In this document: in pieces, positions 22,997-34,742 of the stretch
Position numbering within the stretch: position 1 is the first letter of the stretch
Layout: every line of letters starts with the position of its first letter
Source: Ophioderma brevispina
Lineage: Eukaryota > Echinodermata > Ophiuroidea > Amphilepidida > Ophiodermatidae
Length of the DNA: 64,000 bases
Assembly (NCBI GenBank): GCA_023653785.1
Contig: JAMKCH010019724.1
Coordinates: 175,294-239,293, forward strand
Reading direction: 5' to 3'
Made by a program: the position numbers and the translations under genes
The notes under the pieces: model-generated
Told to the model about the DNA's origin: nothing
What the model saw: the letters and a program-made list of their open reading frames with translations, nothing else
The model's database searches: none

Positions 22997-23868
22997 TTTG
23001 TTTGTTTGTTTTATTTCTTCTTTTGCCTGGGTTACTCATTCAGTGGATGTTATAAGATATCCTCTGTTTTTCCATGAGGCCCAGGGGTCACATATAAAAA
23101 TACATCAAACATATCAAAATTATAACAATATTAATATATAATTAAATACAACATACTATAATAAGCTTAAACCACATCAATACATATAAAATGATAAATT
23201 TAGCATATGTAACAAAACCATTAACCATATATTAAAATACCAAATGAATACCAATATAAATAACTAAAATAGGCACAGCATATGTTTAAAAGAGGGAATT
23301 ATTACCAACAATCAAAAGTATTGAAATAGATTACAAACATTAAAGATTTACTACATGTTCATGTTTAATAAAAAAATAGTTTTATACAATATAACATCCA
23401 AGGTCTAAAATACTGATATAAAACCCTCTGGCATTAAAAATTAACAAAAATCTAAAAATAGTGAATGTGGCTTAAACTGAGAGATTTCCAAAATATAAAA
23501 TATAAAAATATACATACAAGTTATTAAAGAATTATAATGAGTATATTGCAGATTCCAAAAGGAAAATGATACATACAAGTAGAATATTTAATATTACAAA
23601 TTTAAAAACCTATTTTTAAAAACTGAAGTGCTGGTCGGTAGGGGATATTTCAGAGTTGTTTGAAGATTATTCCACGCTTTGGCCCCCTGAACAGGAAAGA
23701 ACGTCTTCCTGCTTCGGTTCTATATTTGTAATTTAGAGCAATATTACCTTGAGAGCTATCCCTTGTATTGTAACTATGAGTATTTCTAACCTGTGTAAAC
23801 ACACCATCAAGACCATCAGGGACAAGTCCAGCTAGGCATTTGAAGACAATGACACATAAGTGGTCATG
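22997..23868 (-). mobile_element. LINE 3' end, minus strand, ORF2 C-terminus plus AT-rich 3' UTR
   Basis: Read on the minus strand from about 23868, it encodes VFKCLAGLVPDGLDGVFTQV, RNTHSYNTRD and RRSFLFRGPK. That arrangement (HSYNTR followed by a basic F-R-G-A/P-K block) marks the end of CR1/L2-like reverse transcriptase ORFs. A ~600-bp very AT-rich 3' UTR follows. The element ends in an A-rich tail, seen as TTTTGTTTGTTTGTTTTATT at 22998-23017 on the plus strand. It is 5' truncated, abutting the gypsy remnant. Confidence 0.8.
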
Positions 23869-24960
23869 TCTACGATCAACTGAAAACTGAATTAGAGCAC
23901 CTTGAGCGCGAGGATGTGATTGTCAAGACTGAAGAAGATATATGGACTGGTGTTCAAGTCTACTTGTGAAAAACCTAACGGCAAAATAAGACTATACATT
24001 GACCCCCAGCCATTGAACCAAGTGCTAAAACGTAGCTACATGTATTATCCTTTGCCTACGATAGAACACATATTGCCTGATCTTGATGGCGTCAAAGTTT
24101 TCTCCAGCGCAGATCTTACTCAAGGATTCATTATTATGTCAATTAGATATACTCACCTAAACTCACCTTCTTTCATTCACCATGGGGACGTTGGTGTTGG
24201 AAACGTCTTCCGTACAGACTTAAGCCAAGTACCGAGATATTTCAACAGAATTGTCCCAATGTCTGGAAGGACTGAATGGTATCCATATCATGGCTAATGA
24301 CATACTCATCATTAGACGCGGTACCACCCTCGCAGAATCCAAGACCATGACAAAAACATATGAGCGCTGTTGTAAGTGATACATCACTTTAGACCAGCAG
24401 AAATTTGTTTATAATATAAATTCGCTCCAGTTTATGGGCAATGCGTTAACGCCAAATGGGCTCAAGTCTTACCCCAGCAAAGTAAATGCCATCTTAAACA
24501 TGCTAACGCCCACAGACCAAGAAGCATTACAAAGACTCAATGGTATTGTCAAATACATTGCTAAGTTCTTGCCATATCTGAACTTAATGTCCCACTTCGT
24601 CAACTAACTCACAAGAACCAAGAGTGGAACTGGGCCCCTGAGTGTGACAAGGCTTTTCTCAGATATCTCAGATATCCTGCAGTATTTTGACATAAAATAT
24701 CGAACAGAAGGCGAAGGAGACGCATCAAAGAATGGCATTGGTTTAGCATCATGCAACAGGGTCTCCCAGTTATGTACGCCCGCCGAGCCCTCACATCAGC
24801 TGAACGAAATTACTATATACGACAAAATTGAAAAAGAACTACTGGTGCAGGCCTTTGGCATAAAAAACGTTACTACACCTATAGATGACCAGTAATATTG
24901 TGGGCAGATCACCAACCACTTGTCAACATTAGCCAGAAACCCTTTGTCTCAGCTCCTCAT
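23869..24960 (+). mobile_element. Gypsy-type LTR retrotransposon pol remnant: reverse transcriptase and RNase H
   Basis: The frame starts near DQLKTELEHLERE and continues with KPNGKIRLYIDPQPLN (about 23954-24018), FSSADLTQGF (about 24100-24130) and a fragmented palm. FMGNALTPNG follows at 24431-24460. The RNase H part has EGDASKNGIG at 24713-24742 and LWADHQPLV at 24898-24924. These are ordered as in Ty3/gypsy pol. Frame changes and stops occur every 100-200 bp, so the copy is not functional as read. No LTR was found at either side. A LINE 3' end lies immediately upstream. Confidence 0.9.
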
Positions 24961-25140
24961 TACAACAAGTTGACGGACATCTCCATAAAAACGGGAATGT
25001 TGAAAATGCACGCTCTACAGCACACAAATTGGTATAGGAAAATTGCACGTAACTTTGTGAAGTCATTACTCCCAACAGAAGCCTGTTTTGGATATAGTAT
25101 CTTTATAGAATGTAAATTACAGTTGTTAACTTTCTATTGA
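24960..25140 (+). mobile_element. Displaced gypsy integrase fragment
   Basis: Just after the RNase H segment, one frame gives SPHYNKS..GH and NGNVENARSTAHKLV. This resembles the SSPHYxQSNGxAENAVKTAKKL stretch near the end of gypsy integrase cores rather than what should follow RNase H. The proper continuation (YEIRYKPGAQ) appears only at 26327. The piece missing from the integrase region at 29800-30000 is roughly this one. This suggests internal rearrangement or a mis-join. Confidence 0.5.
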
Positions 25141-26295
25141 TACAAAAATATATACTTTGTTAAAATTCCATACAGGTACCTGCAGCTTCGAAAAGTTTGA
25201 CTTTTGAACGTAATTCCTACAGGGACTGCAGGTGGAGACTTTACTAGGCACTGGTATCTTCGTTCACTAAAGTATCTGGTCAGGTAGTTGCATTCGACCC
25301 TTCTGAACATTCGAGCCAAATTTCAAAACAATCTGAACACTTTCACCATAGGTACCTATGCAATATTCATAAATATGTTAATAACCAGCCGGTCCAGTGT
25401 AATCACCTAGTGCTTATGCACACAATTGCAGGTACAAAAATTATCAGCCCAATTCGAGGGCATACGCACCCAAAAATGTGCCCGAAAAAATAAAAAAATA
25501 TCCAAAATTGGAGCATTTAAACTTTTAAACTTTATACTTTTGCGTTAATTTGGGGACTCGATCAAATTTCACTGAACAAAATTCAAGATCAAATTATTCT
25601 CAAAAAGTGGGGTTTCGACCTTTCGCCGAGGAGAGATAAGGAAGAATTCTTAACCACTTAGACTAGCGAGGGATGCGATGTTGGGATTTTAAATCAATAT
25701 AAACCTTCACTGAATAAAGGCAGACTCAAGCGTATACAATACATATACACGTAACAATAGAAACGATCAACAGCATGCAAGATGATATGTGATACACGAA
25801 AGTAACAACGGAAAGAAATTTAGCTTCCAGTAGTGCTCGGCTTGTGTTCTTTTATGTATCGAACTGATTGACAGCAGCCATTGTTACCCGTCCATAAAAA
25901 TTTCACTTCGGGCCGTGGTCTTAATTGATTTCTATGGTTGTTTGTAGCAAGAACATCATTGTGTGTCAGAACACCTTAAAACACTTTTCAAGTCGTATTT
26001 AATCCCTACTTGTGTCCAATGTCGTCTATTTGAAAGGAAAAGTAACCAAAAATTCGCGAATTCGCTTGGGCCTTTGCAGTAGCCAAAGTCGCCCAGTTGG
26101 CTACCAAATCGTGGATTTGGCAACATTGCTGATCATTGCACCGGCTTTGGCGTGCGTATGTTTATGCACTACTTCCTTATCACTGGGCAACGGAGCCGGT
26201 AACTGGCTGAGAGAAATATGTAAATAGCTCGTGTGTGACATCCTAATTATAGTTTGGCACTGCTCGCGTGGAAGCTTGTTGTAATGTGAACGATT
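25141..26295. other. Unidentified insert inside gypsy pol
   Basis: About 1.15 kb separates the two halves of the RNase H region. I see no domain, no clear terminal repeats and no long frame. It could be an inserted repeat or assembly filler. Confidence 0.5.
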
Positions 26296-26734
26296 TCAAC
26301 GTCTATTCATCAGACTCAACCAATATGACTATGAAATCCGATACAAACCTGGTGCGCAGATGTGCTTTCGCGAGCATTCCCTAAAGAGCAAGCAAAGAGC
26401 AAGAACTATCCATCTTGTTGATCTTGCTGTGTCAGACAAGCAACTCCAGGAATTCCAGAAAGCCAAAGCCACAGTTGATGGTGAGGGTCTGCAAACTGTC
26501 AAACAGTTATTGTATCAGGATGGCCAGATAAACAGTGCAAAGTACCCTCACAGGCACAACCCTACTACTCAATCCGACTTGAAATGTCTGTACAGGACAA
26601 TGTTATTGTCAAGTCAGACAGAATTGTCGTGTCTAAACCCGCAAGAGTAGCCATTCGCACTTAACTGCATAGTGCACATTTGGGTATTCAAAGCACACTT
26701 AATCGTCGCGCAAGAGAAAGCATTTTGTTGGATA
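26296..26734 (+). mobile_element. Gypsy pol remnant: RNase H end and start of integrase
   Basis: It begins with YDYEIRYKPGAQ (about 26321-26358), the segment after RNase H. It continues through a frame with KSKQRARTIHLVDLAVSDKQ and LQEFQKA, then IRTQLHSAHLGIQSTLNRRA, which contains the two His of the integrase HHCC zinc finger. It breaks off at TA 26733-26734, where a TIR element begins. The two Cys of the finger occur 3 kb later at 29742-29756. Confidence 0.85.
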
Positions 26735-26848
26735 CACTGTAAAAAATTACAGCGTAATTTACAGTTAAAATACTGTAAAAAACTTACAGTATTTGACTGT
26801 AATTTGGAAATACAGCAAAATACTGTAAAATTTTATGTTCAGTTTCCA

Positions 26849-29215
26849 GGGGTTCGTTCGCGAAAGCAGTCGTAAGACTAACGTAGCCCTAGTTGCGGCG
26901 TAAGTTACTACTAAGATTTTTTCGCGTTCGTGAAACTTGGACGTAGGCTACGTGTGTCTTACGAGCTAAGCCAGATTTACGATTAAAACTACGTGTGGTC
27001 ATGAGTACACGTAACACATTCGTAGTGTGTGGGAAGTGGACGGATCGGTCCGCTGGTCGCATTCCATCCATCTTGTTAGTAATGTATTCTGGCAACAGCA
27101 TTTATAGGTTCCAGGAAAATGAAGTAAAGACGCAGTCCGGAACGAAAAATAAAGAATTTATAGCAACCCACTGAATCTATTTGACAGAAGTGCGTTGATG
27201 CATATAGGCCAACACTGCAACACAGTGATTAGAAAATAAACACCTTTTCTACACACTATTTTGCACCCCATTTCTAAACATTTTGAAATATTTGTTTAAT
27301 CTAAAAACATGATTGTAGGAATTTGACATTAGGTGTTTAGAGATTGACGCCAAGATTTAGATATTGACATGTTTAATGCCTAAAAATTAATTTGCACATG
27401 CCTAAACACTGTTTTTTGCAGCGTCGTGTCTTGCCCAACGGATATACAGGGCTTATCAAATTAACTAAAGGCAACAAAAATTATTCTAGAAGAGTTCGTA
27501 TAGGTACGCAAAGTGACTATAGTATCTTAAAGTCACAAATCTCCTTTTTCCAATATAGCTGTATTTCACCATAGGTCAGGTTGGCTGAATTAATCATGAC
27601 AATTGTATAAAACAGTGCATGTATAAAACAGATTAAACATGTTATACCATTGTCTTCTGTAAGCATGTCATTGCAATAGTGAATCCCAATCCCTCAAAGT
27701 GGACTGCATCTCTTTCCACACAGATTTGCTCATCTATCCATGTCCACGCACAGAAAAAAATAAAAAAAAAGAAAGATGAAAAAAAGATGGAAGAAAGAAA
27801 GGAAGGAAGGAATTAGGAAGGAAAAGGAAGGAAGGAAGTTAGGAAGGAAGGAAGGAAGAGGAGAAAAGAAGGAAAGAGGATATACAAATATGAATCACCG
27901 CTGATCTAGTTCATTTAAAGGTGATCAGACTGTTCCCGAGGATGGTGTCGCAATTTCGAAAAAATCATGTACATAATAGAGGTCTTCACCTCACTCATGT
28001 ATAACCTATAACAAAAAAGGTGTAGTACCGTAGTATTGTCATTCAGATCAATTCAAGACACGACCTCAAAGTATGTGCTATTCAAAGTGTGACTCATACT
28101 GTATTGCTACATATCCAACAGCATCGTTCTTTAGATTTAGAAAGTCTCCAGAAATGTGGAATGGACTTGCCATTCCCGTTAAGATGGCCGCTAATCCGAA
28201 AGGTGGAAGACTCTATGCTTATCGACATACAATCGCTGTGTGGAAATAGCTAACTTTGTAATAAATTCCGGATCCGGAATTTTTGTTATACCCAGTAACC
28301 TTCCTATGGTACGTTATACTACACATAGTGTTTACTACATCAAAACGAAAATTATTCATCTCAATCTTGGTGGAATTAAAGTATTTAGGTGACATATTTT
28401 TAGTTCTAGATGGACTAATTAAGACACACACAAAAAAATATTTCGAAATCTTGAGTCAGCATAAAAAAAGTAACAATTGTGGCTAATCCCAGTTTTTGTG
28501 AACTTTTACAAACCCATGTAAGAGTCTCCTTCACTAGTATTGTATCTCTTGCCATTCTTCCATTGTTAACAGACCTTTTTTCTTGCTGGCTGCAGACATT
28601 TACCTCGCCTGATTCATTCATATCCTTTGTTTTGTTTATTTTTGGATATAGGCCTTATTACTTTCATTTTTTTAAATATTTTTTGGCGTTCCAACCTACA
28701 AGACTCCTGAATGAGAAAAAAAATAGCAGCCCTGTTTGTTTTGAAGCCATTTTTCTGTGTCGGTGTAGGCCTATCTAACATCTATCGAAAGTACACAGGT
28801 AATAGTAAACAAAGATCGACCAATGCTATGGGATATAATTAATTGTCATAAATACTTCAATATAATTAACCCAGTTCTCAACCGGAGGAATTCAAATTCG
28901 GCGAGGGTAGTCCGAGTACTTTCAGTTTCAATAGGTCTATGCTCACCCCAAAACACACGTATGCTTGTAAAATTCCGTGAATAGATTTACTAGAACGGAA
29001 TTCAACACCAACTCGTAAATATATGCACCCACGATTACACCCAAAAAGAAGACTACAACGCAATCAGATTCTAAGTTATGCGGAAAGGTTTTCCTACGAC
29101 TGTCTAACGCCTATTGTTCGCGAACGCACGTAGTCACAACTTGTAGAAACCGTAACAACGCTCCGCAAAAGTTACGTATAATACTTACATTCAAAGTTTT
29201 CGCGGAACGAACCCC
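26849..29215. mobile_element. Inner TIR-bounded element, 2.37 kb
   Basis: The ends are inverted copies of GGGGTTCGTTC(C)GCGAAA, followed by subterminal TACG/CGTA-rich sequence on both sides (for example CGTAAG near 26870 and TACGACTGTC near 29093). It lies wholly within the TA-flanked element and is therefore younger. I cannot identify a clear target duplication, and no transposase is seen. The interior contains the GGAA tract at 27757-27880. Confidence 0.7.
27757..27880. repeat. Polypurine (GGAA)n tract
   Basis: About 120 bp are almost pure A and G with GGAAGGAAGG units, preceded by an A-rich run. It is a simple-sequence tract inside the inner TIR element. Confidence 0.9.
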
Positions 29216-29728
29216 GCCTGGCTATAAGGAACCGCACTTTAAACGTGAAGCCTTTATTCAATTATAATGGCAACCAACATTATTATACCAATAATGAATT
29301 GTTCATTATACGATTAAGTACTAAAATTGACATGAAAAAAATCCTGTAACTTTTTTACAGGAAAATACTGGCAGCAATTCTGTCGCCACAAAATCCCGTA
29401 GAAAATTAAAGGTTTAACAGGTTTTCGTTCAATTGACGGTAATTTTACAGTTTGAGGTAATATTTTTTACAACAAACTGTAAATTTTACGTATATGCACC
29501 GTAAAATTGTTTGAATAGGCCTACAAAGTTAGGGTGTTCTCAGTGCTTTGTTTTTTAATTCTCCCACATTTACAATCTCTCTAATAATAATTCACCAAAT
29601 ATATATGTTTTTATATGTTTTTGATAATTAATTTTTACAGTATAAACGTAATTTTTAACGGTAATTTGTTGGCAGATTTGCTGCCAGTATTTTTCCTGTA
29701 AAAATTTACAGTATTTTTTAACAGTGTA

Positions 29729-30470
29729 GGTTCGCACCTTGTGCATTACCAAGTGTGAGATGTGGTAAACCTTCTCTAAGCCAACCACCAAAGAGGTACT
29801 TATTCTCCTCGACTTAGCTGAACAGACCAACAGGTAACTGTAGACTTTTACAGCTCATTGAAACTGGATTACATGTCATCATTCTACAAATGTAAAAGCT
29901 GTGATAAAACGCCTTAAGCGCCATGGTTTCATGTCGCAGTACATCAACAGAGCGTTACTCGCATGGTAAAAGACTACTCAACTGCTGATTTGCACAGTTC
30001 CCCTGCTCATCGCATGTTTGGACGCAGAACGCGAACACCACTTCCTCAGAAATCTTCAACTTTGGGGACCGCAAATCACAAACTATGTTAAAGAACGAAA
30101 CATAAGAAAACAGAACGCTCAGAAAAACGCTCATATATCAAGGCAACAAGCCATTTACGCCAGAACTCCACCGCATAACTAACTGCGCAGAATGAAACGC
30201 CACGCGAAACAATAAAGAATGGAGGAAAACCCTCGAATAGGCCCCCGTCAACATAGCTCTGTACATAGTACAAAGTGAAAATGGAGCGATATTTATCAGA
30301 AACGGACGCCCTCATTCAAATTAACCACAGAAACCTTCAAGCTCACAGTTCAAACGTGGCAATCGCAAACAATGTCAACGCAGCTAATGACGCAAAGGGA
30401 CGCCCTCGAACAGTACAGAAACCATCTGTAAATGAAATAAGTCTCTTCAATCATCAACGGACAGAACAAT
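29729..30470 (+). mobile_element. Gypsy integrase remnant: zinc-finger Cys pair, core pieces and C-terminus
   Basis: It resumes right after the TA-flanked insert with LCITKCEM (the CxxxC of the HHCC finger at 29742-29756) and SKPTTKE. VTVDFYS and AVIKRLKRHGF follow, which are integrase core landmarks. After an apparent internal deletion it continues with SSPAHRMFGRRTRTPLPQ at about 30000-30050. The order matches gypsy integrase. Stops and shifts are frequent, and no 3' LTR is seen after 30470. Confidence 0.85.
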
Positions 30471-32145
30471 AAAACTAACATGAAGTTTGCATCAAAGATT
30501 TTTAGCATTTAAACTAGATTTTGCGTTCCAAGAAATCGCAAATTTTGAGAGTTTCACTTTATTTTGGATTGGGAAAAATGGTTGGTCTTTTGTTCAAAAA
30601 AGTATAAAAGTAAGTGAAAGAGTTTAGTAGTATCGGTATTTTCTTTTTTATTTCCCAAGAAAGGAAAAAAAAAATCAATATTTTGTGGGCTACTTTGTCT
30701 TTTCAAAAAGGAAAGGTATTGATATGAATGATGAGTCGGTAATCGTGATGCCCCCATGAGCCATTAGGTGATTGATCATAATATCCATTCTAATTGAAAT
30801 GATCTTGGCCCCATTCCCCTATCTGTTAAGTTTCACGTCGATATTTTCAAACATATGATATATTATGATGATATCTATCGCTCCTCCAACAACCCTAGCT
30901 TATTAGCTTAATTGGGAAGAGCGCCGATAGTCATAACTGAGGTTGCATGCCGGGTATCAGTCCGGGCAAACGCACATGGGTTTTTCAACACTTGCGTGCG
31001 GCTGGCGCCCTTCCGGGAAGATAATAAATATTCATATTGTCACCTGGATGAACTAAGTACTTAAAAGTTCTATATTTCAAACAGTTTTAATATAGCTTAA
31101 TATGAGAGCTAAACGTGATTTTGTAAGCCCCCATAAATAGTGGTTAAAATTCATAGTGGTCGACCAAATGTTGCCTCTGTCGCTTATTGTTCAAATTAAA
31201 GTCTGACTCAGAGATTTCGAAATATTGCTTTTTTTGTGTAATAATGAAAAATAGTCACTATACTAAGATAGTAACCTAAAATGCGCAATTCCGAATTTTG
31301 AGATGAATCGTATTTTGCGTTTTGATGCGTAAACATTTATGTGTAGTACACGTCCCCATAGGATAGCTGTGTATAACAAAACATTCGGATCCGGATTTTA
31401 TAACCAAGTTAATGATTTTCCATATTCCGATTCGATTTAAGCTAGCAATTTTCACACAGTGATTAGTATATGGACAAGCATTATTTACATGCAAAAACAC
31501 GATTTTTTGGAATTGAGGGCGCCCTCCTCAGGAATCTCTGAGTCGGTCGTTAAAAAAAAGCAGTGGAGAGCTGCCACCATATTGTATCCAACGTGGTTAT
31601 GACGGTCGAGAGCGAGAAGTGCCCCCCTTGAAAGCGGCTCAGGAAGAATTTCCTGAAACTGCACACTGTTCCTGGGCGGGCATCAACAAACCGACTCTTC
31701 TCCTGAGGTCCTCTGGGCTTAGTACCAGACTCGGGGGTTAAACCGGTTTGTTTTATGGGATCCCAACCTTTCCCACTTCCCTCATAGATATTTAATTAAA
31801 CGATCATCCAAAGATTGAGCCAATTGCTGATTACAAACAATTTGGCACACCCCCCCCCTGGTGCCATGACATACATGTATTGATTCAGAGACCCAGGGCT
31901 TCGACGAATTAATATAGAATAATTAATCGCGTCACACTTATACTCCAAACACCTGTAGCTCTAAGATTTCACATAGTAATTGAGAAATAAATAGCCTTCG
32001 TCATACAACACAGAATTTGAACCACTTCGGTTAAAAATGTGGTTCTAGGAACGAGGCACTTAAAACAGTCGCAATCCAGTAGTGACGTGACGAACAGTTT
32101 ACGCCTTGGGGAAACCCGGGGGGAAATTCCATGGGTTTACGTATT
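30471..32145. other. Non-coding stretch with a degenerate SINE-like copy
   Basis: Apart from the tRNA-like segment at 30893-31020, there is AT-rich sequence, a C-run near 31850-31858 and short domain-free frames. I see no gene. Confidence 0.6.
30893..31020 (+). mobile_element. Degenerate tRNA-Thr-related SINE copy
   Basis: TAGCTTAATTGGGAAGAGCG resembles an A box, GGTATCAGTCCGGG a decayed B box, and the following TTTTTCAACACTTGCGTGCG body matches the better copies at 32828-32965 and 35905-36050. The order and spacing agree across the three. Confidence 0.6.
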
Positions 32146-32325
32146 CAGTGGCGGATTAGAGTCAGCATTGTCATACAGCTGCTGAAAAGGGCACCCCCTA
32201 AAATATGCTTCGGGGGCCCCTTCAGGGACCCCTAGCCCCTAGTCACATAAAGCTTGCATCGCTTCGCGACAGTAAAGGGCCCCGCCTTAATGCTGACAGG
32301 GCCCTTTTTCTTTAATCAGCCAATG
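32146..32325. mobile_element. hAT-like MITE, 180 bp (second family copy)
   Basis: It starts CAGTGGCGGATTAGA and ends TAATCAGCCAATG, a decayed complement of the start. It shares internal GCTGACAGGGCCC and CATCGCTTCGCGAC-type blocks with the element at 13480-13653. Flanking 8-mers do not match clearly, so this copy is older or the site has drifted. Confidence 0.75.
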
Positions 32326-32589
32326 GTCCTTATGATGTAGTACATATTATTCGTTCAATTGCAATTTTATATAAAAATTCCACAACTCGGTAAGATGAAT
32401 TAAATAAATAGTAATTTTTTTTGTTTATACAAAAAGACTGACGGAGATTAATTGAAAAAAACATGAGTTTGCTTCGGATACAAACAATATAGGTGAAGAA
32501 GAAAATTTGTATCCATTTCACGGCATGAATGTGCCTGAAGATATGACAAAATAAAATCAATGATGTGTATTAAACAGTCCAATTCAGTG

Positions 32590-32965
32590 AACATTTCACA
32601 TATGTAAAATCAATATGTAATTTTTAAACAGTTGTGTGCGCTGGCCATCTCCAGGAAAAGATTAATCACATATCATCCTTGTCTGCCTGGGAGAATAAGT
32701 AGTTAAAAATTTCAAAACAATATAAATTTATATGTAAATAGCCGCGTTCTGATGCATCGCTGGGAAAAGCGATGGACACTTTCGGACTGAATCCATCTAG
32801 ATAATATCTATCGATTCTCTACCAACCCTGGCATGTTAGCTCAACTGGTAAGGGCGCCGTCACTAGTAATACGGAGGTTGCTGGTTCGAGTCCGGCTAAG
32901 CGCAATGGGGTAGTTTTCAACAGTTGTGTTTGCGATGGCATCCCCAGTGAGCAGGGAGCAGAATA
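32590..32965 (+). mobile_element. tRNA-Thr-derived SINE with preceding body fragment
   Basis: The head at 32828-32900 has an A box (TTAGCTCAACTGG), an anticodon-loop-like CTAGTAA (AGT, Thr), and a B box (GGTTCGAGTCC). The body reads TTTTCAACAGTTGTGTTTGC. A fragment of the same body without a head (AACAGTTGTGTGCGCTGGCC, then ATCTCCAGGAAAAG) lies at about 32625-32660. The acceptor-stem pairing is poor, so this is a retroposed copy rather than a tRNA gene. Confidence 0.75.
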
Positions 32966-33073
32966 TCATGGGGTCCTTATTTAGGGAGTGCGTTCATGCA
33001 CCCTGCGGCCACCCTTACATTAAGGTGATATTATTCATTCGCATTTTTAGTATTAGTTAGTATGGACTCTCTA

Positions 33074-33854
33074 CATCAATGCAAGGGGTGTTAGGTGGTG
33101 GAAAATGTGGGGTCACTTTTTCAATAGGGGCCCAAATTTCGTTTTACACAGGGGTTCAAATTTTTAAATTACTCCAATTATGTGGAAATTGTATGCCTAT
33201 AGTGTCCTTCTAGGTCACAAGGGGATTCCAAAAATGTATAGTTGTACCATCTAGACCATTGGTTTTTGAGTTATGGGCTAAAATGGGGAAAGTACAACAA
33301 AGGTCAAATTCAATTGGACCGGGGTCAACGTTGTGAAAAGTACTCTGATTATCGTTAAATGCTTGCAAATATTTCCTGAGAATGAGACTCCCAAAACAGA
33401 TAGTTTTGATTATGTTAAATGTTCACTTACCCGATAAAGGTCACAAGAGGTCAATGCCAATTGAATTATTGTGGTCCCATGACCTATTTTGTCACATTAG
33501 CATGATAAACTATGCATGCAGATGCTTACGGTATTCCTTATTTTGAAACAGTAAGCTAGATGAACAATACGATTCCTTTTTTACCAAAATGGACAACTTA
33601 TGATTTGGGACCCCTGTACAATTATTGGAAATTGACCTTTGTTTGCACTTTTAGCAATTTTTACCCAATAATCTAATATCCAATGTCAGAGATGGTACAA
33701 ACGATGAATCCTTATGGACTAGACGGACAATGGCGATGACATTTCAACATGATTGGAGTAATTTAAAAAGTTTTACACATGGGTAAACTTTTAAATTGGC
33801 CCCTATTGAAAAAAGTGACACCATTTGACACCACTAACTACCGTTGCATTGGTG
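33074..33854. mobile_element. TA-flanked MITE with ~110-bp terminal inverted repeats, 781 bp
   Basis: The left end (CATCAATGCAA..) and right end (complement of CACCAATGCAA..) pair over roughly 110 bp, including CACTTTTTCAATAGGGGCC and AAATTACTCCAATYATG. TA lies at both borders (33072-33073 and 33855-33856), suggesting a Tc1/mariner-type insertion. No transposase is visible. A hAT-like end begins immediately after its right border. Confidence 0.85.
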
Positions 33855-33856
33855 TA

Positions 33857-34318
33857 CAGGGGCGGATCCAGGAATTCTCAATAGGGGGGGGGGGGCGCCC
33901 GTCACATTCGTTTTAAATTTTCAGGCGCGCTTCGCTCCCCGGGTAGACAAGTTTATTCACGCGTTTTAAAAATCTTAAGAGGGGGGGGGGGAGGGAGTGG
34001 GAAGGGTAACGTCTAATTGAATTTATATTTTTTTTTTCAAGCACCAGAAACACTCAAACAAAACAACAAGAAGAGTAACCCCGGCTCTTTAGAATTTCAA
34101 ACAGAGTAAAAACAAATTGTGTATACCCGGCCGAGCGCAACGAGCCGGAAAATTTACAAATTGTGTCGGCAAGGGCGATTTCCTAGATATACAGGGCGCC
34201 CGGCGCCCATGGCGGCACAAACAAAAGCATTTTTCTACATCTACAAGCACCCGGCGCCCTTGGTTTGCAAAAAAATAGGGGGGGCGCGCGCAGGGTGCGC
34301 CCCCCTAAATCCGGCCTA
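33857..34318. mobile_element. hAT-like non-autonomous element, about 460 bp
   Basis: The left terminus CAGGGGCGGATCCAG and the right terminus CTAAATCCGGCCTATG are imperfect inverted repeats of a hAT type. GC-rich subterminal blocks (GCGCGCTTCGC on the left, GAGCGCAACGAG on the right) also mirror one another. G-runs at 33885-33896 and 33981-33990 lie inside. The target duplication is unclear (only GTGTA matches). Confidence 0.6.
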
Positions 34319-34429
34319 TGTGTAGGGGTCCATTACTACACCACTACCAATGTGTCAAAGATGAGATGTAGTGGGACATGAACGACTGGGTTGACCCAAG
34401 TCCTTGCTCCTGCTCTACAGGAAAAAAAA

Positions 34430-34742
34430 ATTAATACACTGGCTTTTATAAAGCGCCATTCATCAAGATCACAAGCGCGTTGCTATTATTATTACACCGT
34501 CATTAGGAAATCGTCAAATCAATGCTTCCCCTATGTCGGCAGCCGACACACGCACAATTCTTTCAGCACCTTAGATGTAACATTCCCCCTAAAGCACCCC
34601 GAATATCCGCTGGGTCGACGAAGAACAAGCAAGGTAAAGTTGCCTGGCCCAAGTGCACAACACATTGCACGCAGCGGGACTCGAACCCGTAACCTTAAGA
34701 TATGAGTCGGCGGTCATAATCCCACGGCGCCAATTGTGCCCT
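34430..34742 (-). mobile_element. tRNA-derived SINE, minus strand, full length
   Basis: On the minus strand it opens near 34742 with a tRNA-like head. GACTCATATCTTAAGG has a CAT (Met-like) anticodon position and GGGTTCGAGTCCCG is a perfect B box. The body runs to a tail with AAAGCGCC and TATTATTATTA words shared with 20255-20390. The far end is the A-run on the plus strand at 34420-34429. Confidence 0.8.

Larger units (their letters stand above)
26735..29726. mobile_element. TA-flanked TIR element, 2.99 kb, inserted in gypsy integrase
   Basis: The left end reads CACTGTAAAAAATTACAG and the right end is the complement of CACTGTTAAAAAATACTGTA. TA dinucleotides flank both sides (26733-26734 and 29727-29728), as for Tc1/mariner-type insertion. 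Subterminal regions are rich in TTTACAG/CTGTAAA words. No transposase is visible. Much of the length is a second, inner TIR-bounded insert. The integrase coding sequence resumes directly after the right TA. Confidence 0.85.

Noticed and set aside
32828..32900. Functional tRNA-Thr gene
   Set aside because: A and B boxes are good, but the anticodon stem has an extra base, the acceptor stem does not pair, and a SINE body follows.
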